A DNA stretch of 64,000 nt from Streptomyces sp. NBC_00376. GTDB lineage: Bacteria > Actinomycetota > Actinomycetes > Streptomycetales > Streptomycetaceae. Every line of letters begins with the position of its first letter. The first letter of the stretch is position 1. Under the pieces are notes generated by a model. That model made no database searches, was not told where the DNA came from, and saw nothing but the letters and a program-made list of their open reading frames with translations. Position numbers and translations under genes: made by a program. Shown piece by piece: positions 24,020 to 33,334 of this stretch. The stretch covers positions 620,001-684,000 of the forward strand of contig NZ_CP107960.1 in assembly GCF_036077095.1 (NCBI RefSeq), given 5' to 3'.

Positions 24020-26050
24020 ATGACACAGCACAACAGATTCAGCAGGGCGGCGCTGGCCGCACGAGCGGTGCTGATCCCGGGGACGGGGCGCCGGAAGCAG
24101 ACGAAGCGCCCGATCGCCCGCCGGCTGCGCACACCGGACTACCCACGCGCGGGACGGCGCGGCTGGCGAAGATGGATTCCCTCGTGGCGGCTGGGCCTGG
24201 GCTCGGTCCTGATGTTCACCGCGACCCTGGCGACCGTGGTGGGCATCGCCTACGCCCGTACGGACATACCGGAGGACCTCAACGCCTTCGCCACCCAGCA
24301 GGACACCGTCTACTACTGGGCCGACGGCACGCCGATGGCCCGGACCGGCTGGGTGAGCCGCCAGGAGATGCCCCTGTCGAAGATCCCCGACCATGTCCGA
24401 TGGGCCGTACTGGCGGCGGAGAACGCCGACTTCTACTCCGACCACGGCATATCGACGCAAGGGATCACCCGTGCGCTGTGGCGCACCGTCAGCGACGGTG
24501 ACACCCAGGGCGGGTCCACCATCACCCAGCAGTACGTGAAGAACGTCTATCTGTCGCAGGACCAGTCCTTCTCGCGGAAGTTCACCGAGATGCTGCTGGC
24601 GGTCAAGCTGGACCGCCGCCTGAGCAAGGACAAGATCCTTCAGGAGTACCTGAACACCAGCTGGTTCGGCCGTGGCACCTACGGTCTCCAACGTGCCTCG
24701 CAGGCCTACTACGGCAAGGAGGTCACCCAGCTCAACGCCAGCGAGGGCGCCTTCCTCGCCTCCTTGCTCAAGGGTGCCTCGCTGTACGACCCGGCCGTCA
24801 ATCCCCGCAACCGTGAACGGGCCGTCGAACGGTGGCGGTGGACGCTGGACCGCATGGTGGAGATCGGCAGGCTGAGCCCGGCCGAACGGGCCACGTACAC
24901 CACCTTCCCCGAGCCGAAGCCCCCGCACCGGCCCAACAGCGCGGGCGGGCAGGACGGTTATCTCGTACAGCTCGCCGAGTCGTACGCCAAGCGGGCCGGC
25001 CACATCTCCGACGCACGCTTCGACCTCGGCGGCTACCAGATCTACACGACGTTCGAGAAACCGCGGATGACCGCCCTCGCCCGAGCCGTCCGTGACGCGC
25101 GCGACAAGCTCGATCCCAAGCAGCGCAAGGCCGACCGGTTCGTCCGGTTCGGCGCCTCGACCGTCGCCCCGGACGGGCGGATCCTCGCGGTGTACGGCGG
25201 ACCGGACTTCGAGCGGCAGGCGTTCAACGAATCCAACGCGGGTACCGTCCCGGCCGGTTCGGCGTTCACCCCCTTCGTCTACGCCGCCGGCCTCCAGCAC
25301 GGTGTGACGCACGAACGCAACGGCCCGCGCTCCACCGTCACACCGTCGACCGAGTACGACGGCGACGACGACATTCCCGTCATGACGCCCGAAGGCCCCT
25401 ACTGGGACCGGAGCGGCAAGATGGTCAAGGGCAACAACGACGGCGACAAGTCCTTCGGCCGGATCAGCCTGCACGAGGCCATGACGAAGTCCGCGAACTC
25501 CCCCTTCCTCCAACTCGGCATGGACACGGGCCTGAAGCTGGTCCGCAGCACCGCCGAGTCATCGGGGCTGCTCCCCGCCAGTTTCGGCCCGCCCGTCCCG
25601 GCGTTCGCGATGGGCAACTCCACTCCCAGCGCCATCCGGATGGCCGACGCGTACGGAACGTTCGCGGCCCGCGGCGTGCACACCGATCCGTACTCGGTCC
25701 GCAAGGTCACCCGCAACGGCGAGCCGGTCCGGCTCGACCTGCCGCGGCCCAGGCGCGCCGTACGGTCCGACGTCGCCGACGCGATCACCAGATCGCTCAC
25801 CCGGCCCGGCATGAGGGGGGTCGCCCTGGCCGCGCCGGTCGCCGCCAAGGCCGGAACCACCGAGGACGACACCGCGCGCTGGTACGTCGGATACGGCCCG
25901 GCCGCGTCCACCGCCGTCGTCGTCTACCGCATGGACCTGGCCAAGAGCCTCGCGCCGCTGCCTCTCAAGGGGCTGGCCGGTGGCCCCGAGGACGACGGGA
26001 AGCTCCCGGCACAGATCTGGAACACATACACGGAAGCCACGACGAAGTGA
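24020..26050 (+). CDS. Class A penicillin-binding protein with degenerate transpeptidase site
   Basis: A 676-residue membrane-anchored protein: basic cytoplasmic N-terminus, one membrane segment (about 57-78), GT51 glycosyltransferase domain with AAENADFYSDHG (Glu134; the usual ED is EN) and GGSTITQQYVKN (164-175), then a transpeptidase domain. The GT motifs look usable. The transpeptidase motifs are not: SxxK is Ser414-Ala-Phe-Thr417 (Lys lost), SxN is present (491-493), and KTG is Lys610-Ala-Gly. It may polymerise glycan without cross-linking, or bind beta-lactams poorly. The ATG at 24020 was chosen because upstream sequence looks non-coding; its Shine-Dalgarno is weak. Translationally coupled to the next gene. 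Confidence 0.85.
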   Translation: MTQHNRFSRAALAARAVLIPGTGRRKQTKRPIARRLRTPDYPRAGRRGWRRWIPSWRLGLGSVLMFTATLATVVGIAYARTDIPEDLNAFATQQDTVYYWADGTPMARTGWVSRQEMPLSKIPDHVRWAVLAAENADFYSDHGISTQGITRALWRTVSDGDTQGGSTITQQYVKNVYLSQDQSFSRKFTEMLLAVKLDRRLSKDKILQEYLNTSWFGRGTYGLQRASQAYYGKEVTQLNASEGAFLASLLKGASLYDPAVNPRNRERAVERWRWTLDRMVEIGRLSPAERATYTTFPEPKPPHRPNSAGGQDGYLVQLAESYAKRAGHISDARFDLGGYQIYTTFEKPRMTALARAVRDARDKLDPKQRKADRFVRFGASTVAPDGRILAVYGGPDFERQAFNESNAGTVPAGSAFTPFVYAAGLQHGVTHERNGPRSTVTPSTEYDGDDDIPVMTPEGPYWDRSGKMVKGNNDGDKSFGRISLHEAMTKSANSPFLQLGMDTGLKLVRSTAESSGLLPASFGPPVPAFAMGNSTPSAIRMADAYGTFAARGVHTDPYSVRKVTRNGEPVRLDLPRPRRAVRSDVADAITRSLTRPGMRGVALAAPVAAKAGTTEDDTARWYVGYGPAASTAVVVYRMDLAKSLAPLPLKGLAGGPEDDGKLPAQIWNTYTEATTK

Positions 26051-27348
26051 CGGATAACAGAGTGAAGTCCACCGCACACCGAATACGGGCCCGGCTCACG
26101 CCCCGCATCGTCCTGGGGCTCGCGGCATGTCTCGTGGTGTCGGGCTCCGCGGCCCTCGTCCCGCTGCTGTCCGACGATGCCTCGGACGCCCGGACCCCGC
26201 AGGAGGGCACGCGCACCGTCGCCGCGCCGACGCCGACCGCCCGGGAGCACCGCGGGGGCGGTGGAAGCACCGAGGAGGAGGAGTGGGACGGAAAGGTCAA
26301 GATCCTGGGGGACGGCTCCACGTCCTACACCGGTCCGCAGCCGGGCCAGTTGAAGGCCGAGCGGCTCAAGCCGGGTGAACGGCCGCCGCAGTTCGTGGTG
26401 TTCTCGTGGGACGGGGCGCTGGAGGGCGACGACCAGATGTTCTCCCGGTTCCGCCGTGCGGCGAAGGAGAGCAACGCGCACATGACGTTCTTCCTCACCG
26501 GCATCTATCTGCTCCCGAAGGAGAAGCGGGACCTCTACCGGCCGCCCCAGCACAAGGCCGGCGCCGCCGCGATCTCGTACCCGACACGCGAGCACATCCG
26601 GATGACGCTGGAGCAGCTCGGCGGTGCCTGGAAGGAGGGCAACGAGATCGGGTCGCATTTCAACGGCCACTTCTGCGAGAAGAAGGGCGGTGGGGACTGG
26701 AGCAAGGACGAGTGGATCAGCGAGATCGGCCAGTTCTACTCCTTCGTGCAGAACTGGAAGACGAACACCGGCTTCAAGGACCTCGATCCGCTCCCCTTCG
26801 ACCCCACCCGTGAGGTCGTCGGCGGGCGGGCACCGTGCCTGGAGGGCCAGAAGAACCTGCTGTCGGCGTCCAAGCCGTTCGGCTGGCGTTACGACGCGAG
26901 CTCCCCCGGCGACTTCCAGATCTGGCCGTCCAAGAAGAACGGCATCTGGGACCTCCCGCTGCAGATGCTGCCGTTCCCCGGCAAGGACTTCCAGGTGCTG
27001 TCCATGGACTTCAACTTCCTCTACAACCAGTCCGAGGGCAGCACCGAGGGCGATCCCGCGAAGTACCAGACGTGGCGCAAGGAGGCGCGGAACGCGTACG
27101 TGGCGGGGTTCGACCGGGTCTTCCACGGCAGTCGCGCACCGCTGTTCATCGGGAACCACTTCGAGGACTGGAACGGCGGGATCTACATGGACGCCGCCGA
27201 GGACACGATGCGGGAGGTCTGCCCCCGCAAGGAGGTCCGCTGTGTGTCCTTCCGTGAACTGACCGACTGGCTCGACGCGCAGGACCCCAAGGTCCTCGCG
27301 CAGTGGCGGACCCTCGACCCCGCCCAGCCCCCGAACTGGAAGCAGTAG
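26047..27348 (+). CDS. Secreted/anchored polysaccharide-deacetylase-like protein
   Basis: A 433-residue protein with an N-terminal membrane segment (about 20-42), a Glu/Gly-rich linker and a NodB-like barrel: FVVFSWDGALEG (Asp122 at the TFDDG position) and GSHFNGHF (His204, His208), matching the His pair of the zinc site. The first motif is altered, so activity is uncertain. It could remove acetyl groups from peptidoglycan or another envelope glycan. The GTG start overlaps the PBP stop by 4 nt, so the two are made together and probably work on the same wall material. Confidence 0.72.
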   Translation: MTDNRVKSTAHRIRARLTPRIVLGLAACLVVSGSAALVPLLSDDASDARTPQEGTRTVAAPTPTAREHRGGGGSTEEEEWDGKVKILGDGSTSYTGPQPGQLKAERLKPGERPPQFVVFSWDGALEGDDQMFSRFRRAAKESNAHMTFFLTGIYLLPKEKRDLYRPPQHKAGAAAISYPTREHIRMTLEQLGGAWKEGNEIGSHFNGHFCEKKGGGDWSKDEWISEIGQFYSFVQNWKTNTGFKDLDPLPFDPTREVVGGRAPCLEGQKNLLSASKPFGWRYDASSPGDFQIWPSKKNGIWDLPLQMLPFPGKDFQVLSMDFNFLYNQSEGSTEGDPAKYQTWRKEARNAYVAGFDRVFHGSRAPLFIGNHFEDWNGGIYMDAAEDTMREVCPRKEVRCVSFRELTDWLDAQDPKVLAQWRTLDPAQPPNWKQ

Positions 27349-27360
27349 CCGGCGCACCCC

Positions 27361-27396
27361 GGCGGCGCGGCTCCGGTTTCCGGGAGCCGCGCCGCC
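27361..27396. terminator. Bidirectional terminator
   Basis: GGCGGCGCGGCTCC (27361-27374) and GGAGCCGCGCCGCC (27383-27396) form a perfect 14-bp stem between the convergent deacetylase-like and ABC substrate-binding genes. Confidence 0.75.
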
Positions 27397-27426
27397 AGGG
27401 TGTGCGCGTGCCGTGGGCGGCGGCGG

Positions 27427-28464
27427 TCAGTTCGCCTTCTCGACGAACTCGGTCGTGTAAGTCTTGGCGAGGTCCACCTCGGCGTTCTTCAGGTTCGGGT
27501 TGAAGGCCTTCAGGACCCGCTCGACGGTGGCGGGGCCGTCCGCGGGCATGACGCCGTCCTTGGTGAACATGGGCAGTGTGCTCTTGATCGCCTGCGCGTA
27601 CAGGGCCTTGCCGCCGCCCTGGGCGTAGTCGGCGGGCATCTTCGCGGCGATCTCGTCGGCGCTGTGCGTGGACATCCACTTCAGCGTCCTGACGAAGGCG
27701 TTGGCCAGCTTCTGGACCGTCTTCTTGTGGCTGTTGACCCACTCGGTCTGCATGTAGAGGCTGGACGACGGGTAGAGCCCGCCGAGCGCCTGCCTGGAGC
27801 CCTCGGGGGTCCGCATGTCGATGAGGATCTTGCCGAGCTTCTTGTCCAGGATGGTGGCGACCGTGGGGTCGGTGGTCATGCCGCCCTCGATGGAACCCTG
27901 CTGGAGGGCGGAGATGAACGTCTGTCCGGCTCCGACGGCCACGGGTGTGAATTCGCTGGTCTTCACACCGTTGCTCACGGCGAGGTACTTCGTCAGGAAG
28001 TCGGTCGAGGAGCCGATGCCCGTGACACCGAGCTTCTTGCCCTTGAAGTCCTTCGCCGAACGGACCTCCCCCGCCGCCTTGTTGGACACGATCTCGACCT
28101 CGCCGGGGGCCTGGGAGAACTGGACGACCGACTCGACCTGCTTGCCCTTCACCTGGAGGTCGAGGGTGTGGTCGTAGAAGCCCACCGTGCCCTGGACGTC
28201 TCCGGAGACCAGTGCCGTCTCGGCCTGGACGCCGGCGGGCTCGGTCAGGAGCTGGACCGACACCCCCTCGTCCTTGAAGTAGCCGAGCCGCTCGGTCAAC
28301 ATCGCGGGCAGGTAGATGACCTTGTCCAGGCCGCCGACCATGATCTTGACCTTGTCGTTCTTGTCGCCGGAGGCCGAGGTGGAGTCGCCGCCACAGGCGG
28401 TGAGGCTGGTCAGGGCGAGTACGCCGACGACGGCGAGGGCCGGGATCCGGGTGGATGCACGCAT
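27427..28464 (-). CDS. ABC substrate-binding lipoprotein, NMT1/SsuA type
   Basis: A 345-residue exported lipoprotein with lipobox LTAC near residue 23, followed by an NMT1/THI5/SsuA-type binding fold: early YLPAMLTERLGYFKDEG, KKLGVTGIGSSTDFLTKYLA and the SIEGGMTTDPTVA segment. This family binds sulfonates, nitrate, taurine or pyrimidine-like compounds; the ligand cannot be told. The ATG at 28462-28464 follows AAGGAC. Last gene of a three-gene importer operon (ATPase, permease, binding protein). Confidence 0.85.
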   Translation of the reverse strand: MRASTRIPALAVVGVLALTSLTACGGDSTSASGDKNDKVKIMVGGLDKVIYLPAMLTERLGYFKDEGVSVQLLTEPAGVQAETALVSGDVQGTVGFYDHTLDLQVKGKQVESVVQFSQAPGEVEIVSNKAAGEVRSAKDFKGKKLGVTGIGSSTDFLTKYLAVSNGVKTSEFTPVAVGAGQTFISALQQGSIEGGMTTDPTVATILDKKLGKILIDMRTPEGSRQALGGLYPSSSLYMQTEWVNSHKKTVQKLANAFVRTLKWMSTHSADEIAAKMPADYAQGGGKALYAQAIKSTLPMFTKDGVMPADGPATVERVLKAFNPNLKNAEVDLAKTYTTEFVEKAN

Positions 28465-28535
28465 CTGATTCACGTCCTTGTGAAGAAACATTCGGGAACA
28501 GTCGTGGTGACGGGGCGTCTGCGAGCGGTGTCGGC

Positions 28536-29399
28536 TCAGCGGGCGGTGTCCGCGTCGGCCGGCTTCCAGCGGAAGAGCCGCTTCTCCAGGAAGGTCAGCA
28601 GTCCTTCGGCCAGCAGCGCGACGATCGCGAGGATGACCATCGCGGCGTAGACGCCGGCGGCGTTGAACGTGCCCTGGGAGGCGGCGACCAGCAGGCCGAG
28701 TCCCTTGGTGGCGCCGATGTACTCGCCGACGATCGCGCCGATGAGCGCGAAGCCGAAGCTCACGTGCAGGCTGGTGAAGATCCACGAGGTGGCGGAGGGG
28801 ATGACCACCTGCAGGGTGACCTGGCGGTTGCTGGCGCCCAGGATGCGGGAGTTGGCGACGAGGTTGCGGTCGACCTCCCGTGCGCCCTGGAAGGCGTTGA
28901 AGAAGACGGGGAAGAACACGAGGACGACCGCGGAGGCCACCTTCGAGGCGGGGCCGAGACCGAACCAGATGAGGAAGATCGGCGCGAGCACGATCCGGGG
29001 CAGCGCGTTGAGCACCTTGATGTACGGGCCGAGGACATCGGCGGCGAACCGCACCCGGCCCAGCGCGATCCCGAGCAGTACCCCGGCGATCACACCGATG
29101 ACCCAGCCGAGCAGTGCTTCGTAGAGCGTGTACCAGATCTGCTCCCAGAGGGATCCCTGGGCGGTTCCGTCGACGACCCAGGTGCGGATCTGGTCCCAGA
29201 TCTTCGAGGGCATGGAGAAGTTGAACGGGTCGATGACCGCCGTACGGGCCAGCCATTCCCACAGTCCGACGACCGCGAGGAGCACCGCTATCCGGCTCGC
29301 CGTCACCAGGTACTTGCGGTTCCTGGCGGCTCTGGCCCTGGCCCGGGTCCGCTCGGTCTTCGTCACGGCGGCGCTCGCGGTGATGGTGTCAGGCGACAT
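28536..29399 (-). CDS. ABC permease, SsuC/TauC type
   Basis: A 287-residue permease with about six membrane segments and the BPD_transp_1 cytoplasmic coupling region (NSRILGASNRQVTLQVVIP, the EAA-loop equivalent) for the ATPase. The ATG at 29397-29399 lies inside the end of the ATPase gene (11-nt overlap), showing translational coupling. It should form the membrane channel for the ligand held by the 27427-28464 lipoprotein. Confidence 0.87.
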   Translation of the reverse strand: MSPDTITASAAVTKTERTRARARAARNRKYLVTASRIAVLLAVVGLWEWLARTAVIDPFNFSMPSKIWDQIRTWVVDGTAQGSLWEQIWYTLYEALLGWVIGVIAGVLLGIALGRVRFAADVLGPYIKVLNALPRIVLAPIFLIWFGLGPASKVASAVVLVFFPVFFNAFQGAREVDRNLVANSRILGASNRQVTLQVVIPSATSWIFTSLHVSFGFALIGAIVGEYIGATKGLGLLVAASQGTFNAAGVYAAMVILAIVALLAEGLLTFLEKRLFRWKPADADTAR

Positions 29400-30204
29400 C
29401 AAGTGCACCCCTCTCGCGGGTGATGCGGACCTCTTCGCCGAGCGAGGACCAGATCTCCCGGTAGATCTCGACGAACCGGGGCTCCAGCCGCACCTGCTCG
29501 ACCTTGCGGGGACGGGGCAGGTCGATCTCGAAGACCTCCTTGACCGTGGCCGGTCCCGCGGTCATGACCACCACCTTGTCGGCCAGCGCGATGGACTCCT
29601 CCAGGTCATGGGTGACGAAGACGACGGAGGCGCCGGTACCGGCCCACAGCTCCAGCAGTTCGTCCGACATCAGCGCCCGGGTCTGCACGTCGAGCGCGGA
29701 GAAGGGCTCGTCCATGAGCAGGATCTCGGGGTCGTTGACGAACGTCGCCGCGAGCGCGACGCGCTTGCGCTGGCCGCCGGACAGCTGGTGGGGGTAGCGG
29801 TCCTCGAAGGAGGAGAGGCCGACCCTGGCGAGCCACTCCCGGGCCCGCTCCTTCGCCTCGGGCTTGGGCACACCGCGGAAGCGGGGCCCCGCCATCACAT
29901 TGGACAGCACGGTCCGCCAGGGGAAGACGGCGTCCTGCTGGAAGACGAAGCCGACCTTGTCGCCGATGCCGCGCACCGGTTCCCCGGCCACCAGCACCTC
30001 GCCCTCGGTGGGCTCCTCCAGTCCGCTGACCAGGGTCAGCGTGGTCGACTTGCCGCATCCGGTGGGGCCCACCACGGCGACGAACTCGCCGCGCCCGATC
30101 GTGAGGTCCAGATCCCGTACGGCGGTGTGGAGCGCCCCCGACGGAGTCCGGAACGCTTTGCTCGCCCCCCGCAGTTCGATGGCGGGGCTCGTTTCGCTTT
30201 TCAT
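29389..30204 (-). CDS. ABC ATPase, SsuB/TauB type
   Basis: A 271-residue ATPase: Walker A GPTGCGKST (about 43-51), Q-loop FVFQQDAVFPW, signature LSGGQRKR, Walker B LLMDEPFSALD and the switch His in FVTHDLEESI. The closeness to SsuB/TauB/NrtD proteins fits uptake of sulfonate-, nitrate- or nucleobase-like compounds. First gene of the leftward importer operon; its upstream region carries the direct repeats at 30262-30299 and faces a two-component system that may control it. Confidence 0.9.
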   Translation of the reverse strand: MKSETSPAIELRGASKAFRTPSGALHTAVRDLDLTIGRGEFVAVVGPTGCGKSTTLTLVSGLEEPTEGEVLVAGEPVRGIGDKVGFVFQQDAVFPWRTVLSNVMAGPRFRGVPKPEAKERAREWLARVGLSSFEDRYPHQLSGGQRKRVALAATFVNDPEILLMDEPFSALDVQTRALMSDELLELWAGTGASVVFVTHDLEESIALADKVVVMTAGPATVKEVFEIDLPRPRKVEQVRLEPRFVEIYREIWSSLGEEVRITRERGALDVA

Positions 30205-30261
30205 GGAGCGGGACGCTAGAGGCGCCCGGAGGAGCCGGGCACCCTTGCGCCCACAACTCCG

Positions 30262-30299
30262 GGTTCTGCTCATAACCCGGGGTTCTGCTCGTTCTGCTC
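30262..30299. repeat. Direct repeats GGTTCTGCTC, candidate regulator sites
   Basis: GGTTCTGCTC occurs at 30262-30271 and 30281-30290, and a third copy without the first G follows at 30291-30299. The repeats lie about 60-95 bp upstream of the ABC ATPase start, between it and the divergent sensor kinase. Same-orientation repeats are common binding sites for response regulators, and the CitB-type regulator is encoded next door. The link is inferred. Confidence 0.5.
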
Positions 30300-30422
30300 G
30301 CGCTCCGGCAACGAATGCGCCACGAGGACTGGTCATCGGCGACCACGACGTTTACGTTGCGTTCACACGAGGACGAAACGGAGCATCATGTTCCTGGCAG
30401 GCGGAAGGCAGAGGGCGAGCAC

Positions 30423-32021
30423 ATGCGCATTCACTGGCCGCGCCGTGTCTTCGCCCAGGTCCTCCTCACCCAGGTGGTCATCACCACCGGCGTGATCATG
30501 CTCGTCACGGGGCTCTTCCTCGCCCCGCTCAGCCATCAGCTCGACAACCAGGCGATGCACCAGGCCCTCTCCATCGCCCAGACCACCGCCGCCGAACCCG
30601 GTCTGGTACGCGATCTGAGGAGCACCGGCCCCAGCCCCGGCGGACCGGTGCAGGCCGAGGCGGAGCGGATCCGGCGGGCCACCGGCGCGTTGTACATCGT
30701 CGTCATGGACACCCGCGGGGTGCGCTGGTCGCACACCGACACCGCGCAGATCGGCAGGCATGTCTCGACCGACCCCAGCACGGCGCTGGGCGGCCGGGAG
30801 ATCATGCAGATCGACGACGGGACCCTGGGCCGGTCGGCACGCGCGAAGGTCCCGCTCCGCGACCGGCGCGGGAAGATCGTGGGCGCCGTGTCGGTGGGCA
30901 TCGCCTACGACAGCGTCCACGACCGGCTGCTGGGAACCATTCCCGGTCTGCTGCAGTACTCCGGAGCGGCGCTCGCCGTGGGCGTGCTGGCGGCCCTGGC
31001 CGTCTCGCGGCGGCTGCAACGCTCCACGCACGGGCTCGCCTTCGCCGACATCTCCGCGTTGCTGGACGAGCGCGAGGCCATGCTGCACAGCATCCGTGAG
31101 GCGGTGCTCGCGCTCGACGCGCGGGGCCGGATCCGGCTCCTCAACGACGAGGCACGGCGGCTGCTGGAGCTGGACCAGGAGGCCGTCGGGCGCCCGCTGG
31201 GTGAGGTGCTGCCGCCGGGCCGTACGGCGGAAGTGCTGACGGGGCGGGTCGACGGCGCGAACCTGATCACCGTCTGCCGGGGCCGCGTGCTGATCGCCAA
31301 CCGCATGCCCACCGGCGACGGCGGGGCCGTGGTCACCCTGCGCGACCGTACCGAGCTGGAGCTCCTGGGCCGTGAACTGGACTCCACGCACGGCCTGTTG
31401 GACGCGCTGCGCGCCCAGGACCACGAGCACGCCAACCGGCTGCACACCCTGCTGGGGCTGCTGGAGCTCGGCAGGCACGATGCCGCGGTGGAGTTCGTCG
31501 AGGAGGTGACCAGCGGTCACCGGGCTTCGGCGGAACAGGTCGCGGAGCGCGTCAACGACCCGCTGCTGTCCGCGCTGCTGGTGGGCAAGTCGGCCATCGC
31601 GGCGGAGCGGGGCGCTTCCCTGCGCATCTCGCCGGGCACCCGGCTCCCGGACGTGGTGGTGGACCCGCGCGATCTGGTGACCGTGCTCGGCAACCTGATC
31701 GACAACGCGCTGGACGTCGCCACGCTGATCGAGGTCGAACTGCTCGCGGAAGGAAGTACGGCGGTGCTGCGGGTCAGTGACAACGGCCCGGGGGTGCCTC
31801 CCGGGATGCGTGAGCAGATCTTCACCGAGGGCTGGTCCACCAAGGAGTCCCCCGCGCACCGGGGACGCGGCCTGGGGCTGGCGCTGGTGCGCCGGCTGGC
31901 CGAGCGCTACGGTGGCGCGGCCCGCGTCACGGCCCGGGCCGGCGGCGGCGCGGTCTTCACCGTCGTCCTGCCCGAGGCGCTCACCGTCCGGCCGCTGACA
32001 GAAGTGGGAGAGTCGCGATGA
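30423..32021 (+). CDS. Sensor histidine kinase, CitA/DcuS family
   Basis: A 532-residue kinase: membrane segment at about 10-33, an extracytoplasmic PAS-like sensor (about 40-170), a second membrane segment (about 175-195), a cytoplasmic PAS domain (about 215-305), phospho-acceptor His334 in AQDHEHANRLH, and an ATPase domain with VLGNLIDNALDVA, DNGPGVP and GRGLGLALVRRL. His-Glu-x-x-Asn is the DcuS/CitA pattern. The family senses small carboxylates in E. coli; the signal here is unknown. The ATG at 30423 puts the first membrane segment at the N-terminus. Its stop overlaps the response-regulator start (ATGA). Confidence 0.88.
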   Translation: MRIHWPRRVFAQVLLTQVVITTGVIMLVTGLFLAPLSHQLDNQAMHQALSIAQTTAAEPGLVRDLRSTGPSPGGPVQAEAERIRRATGALYIVVMDTRGVRWSHTDTAQIGRHVSTDPSTALGGREIMQIDDGTLGRSARAKVPLRDRRGKIVGAVSVGIAYDSVHDRLLGTIPGLLQYSGAALAVGVLAALAVSRRLQRSTHGLAFADISALLDEREAMLHSIREAVLALDARGRIRLLNDEARRLLELDQEAVGRPLGEVLPPGRTAEVLTGRVDGANLITVCRGRVLIANRMPTGDGGAVVTLRDRTELELLGRELDSTHGLLDALRAQDHEHANRLHTLLGLLELGRHDAAVEFVEEVTSGHRASAEQVAERVNDPLLSALLVGKSAIAAERGASLRISPGTRLPDVVVDPRDLVTVLGNLIDNALDVATLIEVELLAEGSTAVLRVSDNGPGVPPGMREQIFTEGWSTKESPAHRGRGLGLALVRRLAERYGGAARVTARAGGGAVFTVVLPEALTVRPLTEVGESR

Positions 32022-32716
32022 TCGATGTCCTGGTGGTGGACGACGACTTCCGGGTTGCCGAGATCAATGCCGCGTACGTGGCCAAGGTCCCCGGCTTCCG
32101 GGTCATCTCCCGTGCGCACACCGCCGCTCAGGCGCTGGCCTTCCTGGAGCGCGACCATGTCGACCTCGTCCTGCTCGATCACTATCTGCCGGACGAGACG
32201 GGGCTGACGCTGGTGCGGCGGCTGCGCCAGCTCGGCCACCCCGCCGATGTGATCATGGTGACCGCGGCCCGGGATGTGGCGACCGTCCGGACCGCCATGC
32301 GGTACGGCGCGCTCCAGTACCTGGTCAAGCCGTTCAGCTTCAGCGGTCTGCGGTCCAAGCTGGAGAGTTACGCGGCCCTGCGCCGGACCCTCGAAGGCGT
32401 GGGCGGCGGCCGGGGCGAGGCCGGGCAGGAGCAGGTGGACCAGATCTTCGGCGCCCTGCGCACCATGGAGTCCGGCTCGGCGGCCGGGCTGCCCAAGGGG
32501 CACTCCGCGCCCACCGCCGACGTCATCCGCCATGTCCTGTCGGCCGCCGAGGGGCCGCTTTCCGCGCACGAGGTCGCCGCCCGGGCCGGCCTCAGCCGCT
32601 CCACCGCCCAGCGCTACCTCAAGTACCTGGAGGGCGCGGGCCGCATCAGCCTGAGCCTCAAGTACGGCGACACGGGCCGCCCCGAGCACCGGTACGCGTG
32701 GGCGAAGGCGAGTTGA
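32018..32716 (+). CDS. Response regulator, CitB/DcuR family
   Basis: A 232-residue regulator: receiver domain with acidic pair Asp9-Asp10, phospho-acceptor Asp54 (VLLDHYLPDETG), conserved Thr in MVTAARD and Lys in YLVKPF, then a linker and a C-terminal HTH (ARAGLSRSTAQRYLKYLEGAGRI), the CitB/DcuR type. Translated with the kinase. Candidate targets are the divergent SsuABC-type operon through the repeats at 30262-30299 and its own promoter. Confidence 0.9.
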   Translation: MIDVLVVDDDFRVAEINAAYVAKVPGFRVISRAHTAAQALAFLERDHVDLVLLDHYLPDETGLTLVRRLRQLGHPADVIMVTAARDVATVRTAMRYGALQYLVKPFSFSGLRSKLESYAALRRTLEGVGGGRGEAGQEQVDQIFGALRTMESGSAAGLPKGHSAPTADVIRHVLSAAEGPLSAHEVAARAGLSRSTAQRYLKYLEGAGRISLSLKYGDTGRPEHRYAWAKAS

Positions 32717-32723
32717 GGAGCGC

Positions 32724-32742
32724 CCCGGCAGCCACTGCCGGG
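32724..32742. terminator. Short terminator between convergent genes
   Basis: CCCGGCA (32724-32730) and TGCCGGG (32736-32742) flank a 5-nt loop, 8 nt past the response-regulator stop. Weak but well placed between convergent genes. Confidence 0.45.
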
Positions 32743-32760
32743 AACTGACCCCAGCACTCC

Positions 32761-33315
32761 TCAGCTCGCGCCGAGCGTCCGTTCCGCAAGTGTTTCCAGG
32801 GCCGACCCGATCTCGTCGACGCCACGGCCCCGGCTCCGCTGATGCGCGAACAGCTCGGGCGCCAGCGGGGCCAGCAGGATGTCGGCGAGCGCGTCGGGGC
32901 CGGGGACGCCCGCCTCCTTGACGAGCATGCGGACATGCGCGCGCCAGAAGCCGTACGCCCCGGTGGCGAACCGCGCGGAGCCGGACTCGGCGCCCAGGGT
33001 GAGATGGATGTGCTGCTCCAGCAGGTCGGTCATCGCCGCGTAGAAGGCGGCCAGCCGCTGCGCGGGCGGCGCACCGGGCCCCAGCGGCGGCTCGCCCCTC
33101 AGCAGCTTCTCCTGGAGCGTGCGTTCATGTTCGTCGAGGAGCGCCGTGGCGATGGACGGGATGTCGGGGTACCGGCGGTAGAGCGTGCCCCGTCCCACGC
33201 CGGCTTCCCGGGCGATGGCGTCCATCGTCACCTTGCGCGGATCCCCCGCGGCGAAGAGCCGGTTGGCCGCGGCGAGCACCTTGGCCCGGTTCCTTGCTGC
33301 GTCCGCGCGTTCCAT
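32761..33315 (-). CDS. TetR-family repressor of the azoreductase/SMR genes
   Basis: A 184-residue TetR protein: N-terminal HTH VTMDAIAREAGVGRGTLYRRYPD (about 31-53) and an all-helical ligand domain. The ATG at 33313-33315 was preferred; a longer start would place ten extra residues over the operator region. It is divergent from azoR-SMR, and two matching palindromes lie between them, so it probably represses that pair and itself. The inducer is likely an aromatic, quinone-like or cationic compound, inferred from the targets. Confidence 0.87.
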   Translation of the reverse strand: MERADAARNRAKVLAAANRLFAAGDPRKVTMDAIAREAGVGRGTLYRRYPDIPSIATALLDEHERTLQEKLLRGEPPLGPGAPPAQRLAAFYAAMTDLLEQHIHLTLGAESGSARFATGAYGFWRAHVRMLVKEAGVPGPDALADILLAPLAPELFAHQRSRGRGVDEIGSALETLAERTLGAS

Positions 33316-33334
33316 GGATTCCACCGTACAGGAA

